A DNA stretch of 43,063 bases from Spirochaetae bacterium HGW-Spirochaetae-5. Its GTDB lineage: Bacteria > Spirochaetota > UBA4802 > UBA5550. Position 1 is the first letter of the stretch; every line of letters starts with the position of its first letter. The position numbers and the translations under genes are program-made. The notes beneath the pieces were generated by a model. It was not told where the DNA came from. It was given only the letters and a program-made list of their open reading frames with translations, and ran no database searches. Positions 7,775 to 14,496 of this stretch are shown one piece after another. Location of the stretch: NCBI GenBank assembly GCA_002839285.1, contig PGXT01000007.1, forward strand, positions 7,077 to 50,139. The letters are read 5' to 3'.

Positions 7775-8842
7775 ATGGATGCAAAGCTGAATGAAATTAA
7801 GCATAGATTTGAAGAAGTAGAGAAACAGCTGAGTGATCCTGATGTTATTTCTGACCAGAAAACTTTCAGGGTACTTAACAAGGAACACTCACAGCTCGCA
7901 CCTGTAGTGAATAAAATTAATGAATACATGAAATGTGTCAGAGATCTTGCTGACAATAAAGAGCTTATAAAATCGGAGCAGGATTCAGAGATGAAGGAGA
8001 TGCTCTCTCTTGATATCTCTTCGCTTGAAGAGCAGATTAAAGATCTTAATGACAAACTTATGCTGATGCTGCTCCCTAAAGATCCGAATTCAGGTAAAGA
8101 TATAATCATTGAGATAAGAGCCGGAACCGGGGGTGACGAGGCTGCGCTTTTTGCTGCAGACCTTTTCCGCATGTATACAAGGTATGCCGAAACAAAAAAA
8201 TGGAAAGTTGAAATACTTGAAATGAATACCAACGAGATCGGGGGATTCAAAGAGGTTTCATTTTCAATTAAAAGTTCCGAGGCATATGATGAATTTAAAT
8301 ACGAATCGGGTGTGCATAGGGTTCAGAGAGTTCCTGAAACTGAGACTCAAGGGCGTATTCATACATCGGCTGTTACAGTAGCTGTTTTATGTGAAGCCGA
8401 AGAGGATGAGCTTGTTATAGACCCTAATGATCTGAAAGTCGATGTCTACAGGTCATCGGGCTGCGGCGGTCAGTCGGTTAATACCACGGATTCAGCGGTG
8501 AGGATTACGCATATTCCAACTGGAATAATTGCAACATGTCAGGATGAGAAATCCCAGATAAAAAACAGAGCGAAGGCTCTCAGGGTTTTAACAGCAAGGC
8601 TTCTTGAAAAAGCAAATTCCGAGAAACAGGCAAAGGAGTCTGAAATCAGAAAAGCTCAGATCGGTTCAGGGGACAGGAGTGAACGGATCAGAACATATAA
8701 TTACCCCCAATCAAGAATGACCGATCACAGAATAGGTCTTACATTATATTCTCTTGAGAAAATAATGGAAGGGGATATTGCTGATATGATAGAAGCTTTA
8801 AAGAAATTTGAAAATGAAGCTCTTCTTAAGACATTGAAATAA
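7775..8842 (+). CDS. prfA: Peptide chain release factor 1
   Basis: A 355-residue class I release factor, the usual RF1 length. It recognises UAA and UAG in the ribosomal A site and triggers hydrolysis of peptidyl-tRNA. The catalytic GGQ is at residues 231-233 (SSGCGGQSVNTTDSAV). The codon-recognition tripeptide is PET at 187-189 (RVPETETQGRIHTSA), the PxT form of RF1, not the SPF of RF2. The start has GGAGG six bases upstream. The partner gene prmC, whose product methylates the GGQ glutamine, lies downstream but is separated by a family C repeat. Confidence 0.97.
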   Translation: MDAKLNEIKHRFEEVEKQLSDPDVISDQKTFRVLNKEHSQLAPVVNKINEYMKCVRDLADNKELIKSEQDSEMKEMLSLDISSLEEQIKDLNDKLMLMLLPKDPNSGKDIIIEIRAGTGGDEAALFAADLFRMYTRYAETKKWKVEILEMNTNEIGGFKEVSFSIKSSEAYDEFKYESGVHRVQRVPETETQGRIHTSAVTVAVLCEAEEDELVIDPNDLKVDVYRSSGCGGQSVNTTDSAVRITHIPTGIIATCQDEKSQIKNRAKALRVLTARLLEKANSEKQAKESEIRKAQIGSGDRSERIRTYNYPQSRMTDHRIGLTLYSLEKIMEGDIADMIEALKKFENEALLKTLK

Positions 8843-8843
8843 A

Positions 8844-8980
8844 TCAGTGATTATTTCTAAATATATTTTTTAGTGTAAAAACAGGAATTATATATCCCCG
8901 CCGCCGAAGGCGGCGGGGATATAGCTTTTTTTACTTAAGAAGAGTTACGGAATAAATACTGGAAATAAGTAATTTTTAAA
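8844..8980. repeat. Family C palindromic repeat, copy 1
   Basis: About 135-bp imperfect palindrome. Its centre is TCCCCGCCGCC-GAA-GGCGGCGGGGA, flanked by AT-rich arms: TTTTTTAGTGTAAAA on the left and CTTTTTTTACTTAAG on the right. The ends are inverted: the right end GGAATAAATACTG mirrors the left CAGTGATTATTTC. It closely matches the copy at 39372 along its whole length. It sits between prfA and prmC and may act as a terminator hairpin or be a miniature mobile element. Confidence 0.8.
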
Positions 8981-8993
8981 CAGGATATTAATT

Positions 8994-9824
8994 TTGACTT
9001 TAGGTGAAATTTCGAAAAAGACTGCGCTGCGTTTGAAAGAAACGGGGATAGAAAATCCGCTTCTCGATTCGGATATTATTATAACTTCTGTTCTTGATAT
9101 TGAAAGATACAAGCTTGTTTCAGATCGGGACAGAGTCCTTACGGAAGATCAGATAAAAGCTATCGAAAAATGCGTCTTGAGAAGGCTTAAATTTGAGCCT
9201 GTTGCTTATATAACAGGTGTGAAAGAGTTTTATTCAATTGAATTTGAAGTTAATAAAGATGTTCTTATCCCCCGGCCCGAAACAGAGCTTCTGGTCGACA
9301 TGGCTATATACTGGGGAGGGAATGGTGCAAGAGTTCTTGATCTCTGTACCGGTTCAGGTGCCATTGCGGTTGTTTTAAAACACTCAAGACCTGATCTTGA
9401 TGTTTATGCATCAGATTTATCTGAAAAAGCATTAAAGCTTGCAAAGAAAAATGCCGCGGAAATTCTGGGTTCTAAAAAGATAAATTTTGTTCATGGTGAC
9501 CTTTTTATTCCGTTTAAAGGTGAGAAATTTAATCTTATAGTTTCAAATCCCCCCTATGTTGATGCTGATCTGCAGGGTAAACTTCAGAAAGAGATCGATT
9601 TTGAACCTGCCATGGCGCTTTTTGCAGGGAATAAGGGCACTGATATTATAAAAAAAATAATTGAGGATTCAGTGGATCATCTTGAGGATAAGGGTGTTCT
9701 TCTACTGGAAATTGGAAGCGACCAGCATGATTTTGTCCATGCTGTTGGAGAAAAATGCGGTTTTACTGTTTCAATTTTGAACGATTATGCAGGATTTCCC
9801 AGAGTTGCAACTCTGAAAAAATAA
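8994..9824 (+). CDS. prmC: Release factor glutamine methyltransferase
   Basis: A 276-residue PrmC/HemK protein that transfers a methyl group from SAM to the glutamine of the release-factor GGQ motif. It shows an N-terminal helical domain (residues 1-75), the SAM motif VLDLCTGSGAIAVVLK, and the signature NPPY at 185-188 (VSNPPYVDAD), which positions the target amide. The start codon is TTG 8994, with AGGA about eight bases upstream. The pairing with prfA is the standard arrangement, here interrupted by a repeat. tRNA-Sec follows 53 bases after the stop. Confidence 0.95.
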   Translation: MTLGEISKKTALRLKETGIENPLLDSDIIITSVLDIERYKLVSDRDRVLTEDQIKAIEKCVLRRLKFEPVAYITGVKEFYSIEFEVNKDVLIPRPETELLVDMAIYWGGNGARVLDLCTGSGAIAVVLKHSRPDLDVYASDLSEKALKLAKKNAAEILGSKKINFVHGDLFIPFKGEKFNLIVSNPPYVDADLQGKLQKEIDFEPAMALFAGNKGTDIIKKIIEDSVDHLEDKGVLLLEIGSDQHDFVHAVGEKCGFTVSILNDYAGFPRVATLKK

Positions 9825-9877
9825 AGTTTTGTTATTGCAATCTTCACATGCTTTTTTAAATATCTACATTACTCAAT

Positions 9878-9967
9878 GGAAGAGGATGGGATCTGGTGGT
9901 CTCCGCGGTCTTCAAAACCGTTGGCTGTAGTTTACTGCAGCGGCAGGTTCGTTTCCTGCCCCTTCCG
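9878..9967 (+). tRNA. selC: tRNA-Sec (anticodon TCA)
   Basis: A 90-nt selenocysteine tRNA. The anticodon loop CTTCAAA gives TCA (reads UGA). The six-bp D stem GGGATC/GGTCTC with a four-base loop TGGT, and the long variable arm CTGTAG-TTTA-CTGCAG, are hallmarks of tRNA-Sec. The acceptor strand GGAAGAGG pairs with CCCCTTCC with one A/C mismatch, or with seven pairs and a bulged A. Only 12 nt lie between the T loop and the discriminator G, one fewer than the usual bacterial 8+5. The T loop TTCGTTT has T where A58 is normal. Encoded bases after the discriminator are CA, not CCA. Confidence 0.92.
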
Positions 9968-9976
9968 CATTAATTT

Positions 9977-11195
9977 CTAATTTTTAAGTGACTGTAACGG
10001 TGCAGGGATTCTTCCTCCGCGTTTTACAAAAATCTCTGCTGAGTTTTTGTGAAGCGGAATTATTCTTGCCTTACCAAGAAGTCCTCCGAGAGAAATGACA
10101 TCTCCAGGCACTGCTCCGGGAACCGGCAGCAGTCTGACTGCAGTTGTTTTAAAGTTTACAACACCTATGCTTATTTCATCTGCTATAATAGCCGCAATTG
10201 TTTCTGCCGTTGTATCTCCCGGGACTGCTATCATGTCAAGTCCGACAGAACAGACTGCTGTCATTGCTTCCATTTTATCAAAGGTAAGGTTACCCTCTGC
10301 CGCTCTCTTTTCCATGGTGGCATCTTCGCTCACCGGGATAAAGGCTCCGGATAAGCCCCCCACGTATGATGAGGCAAAGACCCCCCCTTTTTTTACAGCG
10401 TCATTCAGGAGCGCAAGTGCCGCAGTTGTGCCATGTGTTCCGCATGTTTCAAGTCCCATGGCTTCGAGTATATCGGCAACACTGTCTCCGATTGCCGGTG
10501 TGGGGGCAAGAGAGAGATCTATTATGCCGAAATCCACGCCGAGTTCTTTTGCCACTTCTTTGCCGACAAGTTCACCCATTCGTGTAATTTTAAATGCGAT
10601 TTTTTTAATTGTTTCAGATATTGCTTCAAAGTCCGCATCCTCGGGAAGACTTTTTACAGCACGGAATACAACTCCGGGACCTGAAACTCCCACATTCAGG
10701 GTAGCATCACCTTCACCCGGTCCGTTAAGTGCTCCGGCCATAAAAGGGTTGTCTTCGGGTATATTTGCAAATACGACCAGCTTCGCGCAACCGATTGCCT
10801 GACGGTCTGCTGTCAGTTCTGCTGTCTGCTTGACGATATGCCCCATTCGAAGAACCGCATTCATGTTTATTCCCGATTTGGTTGTTGCAACATTAACTGA
10901 CAGCTTCAATATATTCTTCCAGACTTCGAGGTTTTCCGAAAACAAGGGAGAGGGGGGTAAGCGATATTCTTTTGTTAACAATTGTAACCCCGTATCGTCC
11001 GGCTACCCTGTTTGCAGTTTCAACGATATTTGAACCGTACCTGAGCATCTTTTCTCTGACATTATCCGCTGTCTTTTTTGATGATTCATTTATGCAGTCG
11101 AAGAGGCTTAGTCCCAGGGTGACCGTTCTGACATCAAGGTTTTCAAGGGAGTTCATTTTTATTGTTTCAAGTATTTCAGATACTTCGTAATTCAT
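9977..11195 (-). pseudogene. PFL/UPF0210 (DUF711) family gene, disrupted
   Basis: Two reading frames together cover most of a PFL-family (UPF0210) protein. The N-terminal 86 or so residues (from 11195: [31 protein letters not shown]) are in one frame, which stops at 10893. The C-terminal part (from about 10915 to 9977: [48 protein letters not shown], ending [13 protein letters not shown]) is in another. Compared with my memory of the family (about 450 residues), roughly 50-60 residues are missing at the join near [11 protein letters not shown], and the frame changes. The simplest reading is a deletion with frameshift that inactivates the gene; an assembly error is possible. The ACT-domain partner directly upstream is intact. 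Confidence 0.82.
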
Positions 11196-11203
11196 CGGTT
11201 TAC

Positions 11204-11680
11204 CTATATCCTGTTCATGCTTCTGAAGATGTTTTCATGCTGTATGTATATTTTAAGATTTTTCTTTTCGGCTATTTGATTCATTAATTCCTGAAGTTTG
11301 TCAAGAGTGACATTCATTGCTGACACATCGATCGTGAGGATAAGTGCGAAGTATCCGGTGACAATGGCCTGATTCATACTTTCAATATTAGCACTGCTTT
11401 CGGCAAGAATCCGTGTAACTTCGGCAACGATACCTACAGAGTCCTGACCGATTACCGATACGACAGCCATCTCTTTATCTTTCTTTTCATTTGAAATCAT
11501 GCGGAGAAGTACAAGTTCATCGGCATTAACAGATGTGGAGAGTTTTTCATTTATTTTATCAGTTATAATTGATAGTTTATCAGGATGGATACTGTCGCCA
11601 AGTTCTTCATTGATTATCTGTTTAACGCTGTTTTCGATACGCCCTTTTATATCCATTATAAATAACTCCATTTTTTTCAA
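11204..11680 (-). CDS. ACT-domain protein (UPF0237-like)
   Basis: A 158-residue protein. The C-terminal half (about residues 70-158) is an ACT domain (MAVVSVIGQDSVGIVAEVTRILAE) of the type usually encoded beside PFL/UPF0210 proteins. ACT domains bind small ligands, often amino acids. The N-terminal 65 residues are a predicted helical extension not typical of the short (about 90-residue) family members. It ends eight bases before the PFL gene start, so the pair formed an operon. AGGAGA lies 13 bases upstream of the ATG; an in-frame TTG just before the ATG is an alternative start. With the partner broken, this gene may be losing its role. Confidence 0.8.
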   Translation of the reverse strand: MKKMELFIMDIKGRIENSVKQIINEELGDSIHPDKLSIITDKINEKLSTSVNADELVLLRMISNEKKDKEMAVVSVIGQDSVGIVAEVTRILAESSANIESMNQAIVTGYFALILTIDVSAMNVTLDKLQELMNQIAEKKNLKIYIQHENIFRSMNRI

Positions 11681-11783
11681 TAGTACGTTTTCTCCTGTTT
11701 TTGAATACCGGAGATCACTTAATTATCATCTATTTATAAACGGATTTAAAGTCAATAATTGTTTGAATTTTAAATGAAAAACG

Positions 11784-11904
11784 GGCAGCAGTTTATTGTT
11801 GGGGCGCAGCGCTACGCGCTGTGCCTGAAATGGGGGATACGGGAGCGAATCCCCCATTTTAGCGTATGCGTAAGCATACGTACCTCCGAAAATAATTTGC
11901 TACT
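11784..11904. repeat. Family A multi-hairpin repeat, copy 2
   Basis: The most complete copy. The outer arms are AGCAGTTTATTGTTGGGGC and its inverted partner TACCTCCGAAAATAATTTGC. Three hairpins lie between them in order: AGCGC-TAC-GCGCT; CTGAAATGGGGGAT paired with ATCCCCCATTTTAG; and CGTATGC-GTAA-GCATACG. One strand could fold into a four-way junction with three arms. It fills much of the 395-bp gap between the ACT gene and the cysteine-cluster gene; no other feature was recognised there. Confidence 0.85.
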
Positions 11905-12076
11905 GAAAACGGTAGTTATGCGGGTTTAATGGTGCAGATTTTTTATGCTGTGTCTCACGATAATAAATTGCTGCAGATGCAAATATAAGAAAGTTACTTG
12001 ATTTTTGCCGGTCAACTTCATTGTATCTGATTTTTATGACATCATCTATCGTAAGGATCAGCTATACGAGAGGAAT

Positions 12077-12835
12077 ATGAGCAGCAGAGATAATTTTAGC
12101 GATACTGCAGAGGGCAGGGCAAATCCTCCGGAGATTGTGATTACAGAATCTGCCGGTAAAATAATTATAACGATAGAGGAAATTCTGGATTATCTGATCA
12201 GCCGGAAAGACCTTAATCCGGATGATAATTTATTTTATTTTAAATTTCGTGAAGCTTTAGATTTATATGACCTTTTGCTGGAAGAGGTGCTGGCTGCATC
12301 AGAGATCAGTTCTGTCTGTAAAACAGGATGTAAGCAGTGCTGCTGCCACTGGGTAGAGAATGTCAGTTTCGTGGAGGGAGCTGTTATCAGCCGGTATTTA
12401 AAAGAGAACCATCCTGACCTTGTTGGACAGATAACCGGTTCGTTCAGGGAGGATGCTGATATTTTTGATTCAGTCTGTGTTTCTGCTGATGATAAAATTC
12501 CGGAGCATCATATTTTCGGGGACGAATCGGATGACCGGTATGATCTGATTCTTTCATGCTTTTATCAGTTTGGACGTCACTGTGCTTTACTTGATAAAAA
12601 CGGCCGATGTATGGTTTATCCTGTACGCCCATTTACATGCCGGGACTATTTCAATGTTCGTGATGCCTCGGCCTGTCATCCTGAAAAAATTAACGATGAA
12701 AATAATGCCACGCTGATTGTTTATATTTCAGATGCTATAACAGAAAAAATTGAAGTTCTGCACAGGCGTTTTAATAAGGTCAGTGATGATATGTCTCTTC
12801 GCAGACTTCTGGTCCGTTTTCTTAAATATGTATAG
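12077..12835 (+). CDS. YkgJ-family cysteine-cluster protein
   Basis: A 252-residue protein with the cysteine pattern of the YkgJ/CxxCxxCC (UPF0153) family: C81, C85 and C88-C90 (VCKTGCKQCCCHW), then further cysteines in CFYQFGRHCALL, GRCMVYPVRPFTCRDYF and ACHPEK. The family is thought to bind zinc or an iron-sulfur cluster; biochemical function is not established. The N-terminal 75 residues are a poorly conserved helical region. The ATG at 12077 is chosen (AGAGGA just upstream, though closely spaced); a TTG at 12005 would add 24 residues and has no ribosome binding site. It lies between two family A repeats and upstream of selA, but a link to selenium metabolism is not demonstrated. Confidence 0.8.
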   Translation: MSSRDNFSDTAEGRANPPEIVITESAGKIIITIEEILDYLISRKDLNPDDNLFYFKFREALDLYDLLLEEVLAASEISSVCKTGCKQCCCHWVENVSFVEGAVISRYLKENHPDLVGQITGSFREDADIFDSVCVSADDKIPEHHIFGDESDDRYDLILSCFYQFGRHCALLDKNGRCMVYPVRPFTCRDYFNVRDASACHPEKINDENNATLIVYISDAITEKIEVLHRRFNKVSDDMSLRRLLVRFLKYV

Positions 12836-12842
12836 AATTTTG

Positions 12843-12932
12843 GTAGCAGTTTATTTTTGGGGGCACAGCGCACCCGTAATCCTCCATTTCAGCGTATGCG
12901 GAGCATACGCACCCCCGAAAATAATTTGCTAG
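12843..12932. repeat. Family A repeat, copy 3 (internally deleted)
   Basis: The terminal arms TAGCAGTTTATTTTTGGGGG and CCCCCGAAAATAATTTGCTA pair over 23 positions with about five mismatches. The first hairpin and the left half of the second arm are missing: only CGTAATCCTCCATTTCAG remains. The GTATGC-GGA-GCATAC arm is intact. It begins eight bases after the YkgJ-family stop. Confidence 0.85.
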
Positions 12933-13038
12933 CTAAAATCTTCTGTAAAACAAAAATAAATAATTCTTGAAAAATGGTACTCCCTTCTGAATATAACTGT
13001 TTATTATCTGAAATACTGAATAATTGAGATTGAGGAAT

Positions 13039-14424
13039 ATGAGCGATACAAATGAACTTTTAAGAGGGATTCCTCAGGTCGAGAAACTTATGCAGGATAC
13101 CGATATAGCATTATTGATCCCTGAAATCGGGAAAGGGCTGGCTGCGGATATAATAAGAGAAAAGGTCGAGAAATACAGATCTTCGATAATCGGCGGTGCT
13201 GCTCCTGATAATTCAGAACTTAAGAAAAATATTATTACAGGAATTAAAATAAAAATTTCAGAAAAGCTTCAGCGAATAATTAACGGAACCGGTGTTATAA
13301 TTCATACTAATTTCGGAAGGGCACCGCTTGGTGAAAAAATATTCGAGACTCTTAAATCTGAAATTTCAGGATACTGCAATCTCGAATTTCATATCCCTTC
13401 AAAGGGCCGCGGCAGGAGAGGGGGATTTGCTGAAGAGCTGATCTGCCGGTTAACCGGATCAGAGGATGCGCTGATAGTAAACAATAATGCTGCGAGTGTT
13501 TTTCTTATCCTGAAACAGTTCGCAGATGGGAGAGAGGCTGTTGTTTCAAGAGGCGAGCTTATTCAGATCGGCGGAGGTTTTAGAATTCCTGATATAATGA
13601 AAGAGAGCGGAGCGGTTCTGGTTGAGACCGGTACAACCAATATCACTACAATTGAAGATTATAAAAATGCAATTACAGAAAATACATCGATGATATTTTC
13701 CGCGCATACATCTAATTACAAAATAGAAGGATTTTCCGAAGCTCCAACCATGAAGGAACTGGCCTCTTTAAAGAGTGATAAAATTCTATACGTAAGGGAC
13801 CTTGGGAGCGGAAATATTTTTTCTCCGGACAAAGAGGGCGAAAAGTTTGAGCAGACAGTTTATGCTGAGGTAGCACAGGGGCCTGACCTTGTATGCTTCA
13901 GCGGGGATAAGCTTCTCGGAGGCTGCCAGGCTGGGATTATTGTGGGCAGTAAAGATCTCATTGGTAAACTCCGTAAGAATCCATTGATGAGGATGATACG
14001 CGTTGATAAAATAACATACATGATACTTCAGGAGACTCTTCTTGAATATGTAAACGGCAATCAGATTGACGTTGAACTCTGGAAGATGATAATGCAGAAA
14101 CCTGTAGATGTTATGCGGAATGTAAATCAGTTTATAGATATGATGAAAAATAGATCCGGAGATAGTTGCTGCATCGTCAGACCAACACGGGCAACTTATG
14201 GTGGAGGTTCCATGCCCGGTGTTGAGCTTGAGAGTACAGGGGTTGAAATAGCAGTTCCCGGAATGAAACCGGATGAAATAAATGATTATTTTCTTTCATG
14301 TACACCTCCGATTGCCGGAACTGTCAGGGATGACAGATATGTGATTGATTTTTACACGGTTTTTGAAAGAGATATAGAGTGTATTGCAGATGCGGCGGAG
14401 ATATTGATAAAGAATAGATTGTAA
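13039..14424 (+). CDS. selA: L-seryl-tRNA(Sec) selenium transferase
   Basis: A 461-residue PLP enzyme that converts seryl-tRNA(Sec) to selenocysteyl-tRNA(Sec) using selenophosphate. The PLP-binding lysine is K291 in the motif FSGDKLLGGCQAG. Other family stretches are IINGTGVIIHTNFGRAPLG near the N-terminus and DLGSGNIF before the lysine. Length is normal. ATG 13039 is preferred, preceded by TGAGG; a TTG at 13024 would add five residues. selB follows 72 bases downstream, and tRNA-Sec is 3 kb upstream, so the incorporation machinery is clustered. selD is not in the window. Confidence 0.96.
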   Translation: MSDTNELLRGIPQVEKLMQDTDIALLIPEIGKGLAADIIREKVEKYRSSIIGGAAPDNSELKKNIITGIKIKISEKLQRIINGTGVIIHTNFGRAPLGEKIFETLKSEISGYCNLEFHIPSKGRGRRGGFAEELICRLTGSEDALIVNNNAASVFLILKQFADGREAVVSRGELIQIGGGFRIPDIMKESGAVLVETGTTNITTIEDYKNAITENTSMIFSAHTSNYKIEGFSEAPTMKELASLKSDKILYVRDLGSGNIFSPDKEGEKFEQTVYAEVAQGPDLVCFSGDKLLGGCQAGIIVGSKDLIGKLRKNPLMRMIRVDKITYMILQETLLEYVNGNQIDVELWKMIMQKPVDVMRNVNQFIDMMKNRSGDSCCIVRPTRATYGGGSMPGVELESTGVEIAVPGMKPDEINDYFLSCTPPIAGTVRDDRYVIDFYTVFERDIECIADAAEILIKNRL

Positions 14425-14450
14425 TTAGTGTAAGAATATTGAACACGTCG

Positions 14451-14470
14451 GGGCGAAACATTTTTCGCCC
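14451..14470 (+). promoter_or_regulatory. Hairpin between selA and selB
   Basis: Perfect eight-bp stem GGGCGAAA/TTTCGCCC with loop CATT, ending 26 bases before the selB start. It is not followed by a T-run, so it is not a typical terminator. In E. coli, SelB binds a SECIS-like hairpin in the selAB leader, so a regulatory role is conceivable. This loop does not show the known E. coli SECIS loop sequence. Confidence 0.5.
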
Positions 14471-14496
14471 GTAGAAAATGTAGAAAGGATAAATAA

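Noticed and set aside
10095-10802. Long plus-strand ORF opposite the PFL gene
   Set aside because: It is antisense to a clearly conserved protein, has Ser/Pro/Thr-rich shadow composition, and has no ribosome binding site or recognisable domain.
10893-10981. Programmed frameshift in the PFL gene
   Set aside because: A programmed shift would keep all residues, but about 50-60 family residues are missing at the join, so a deletion is simpler.
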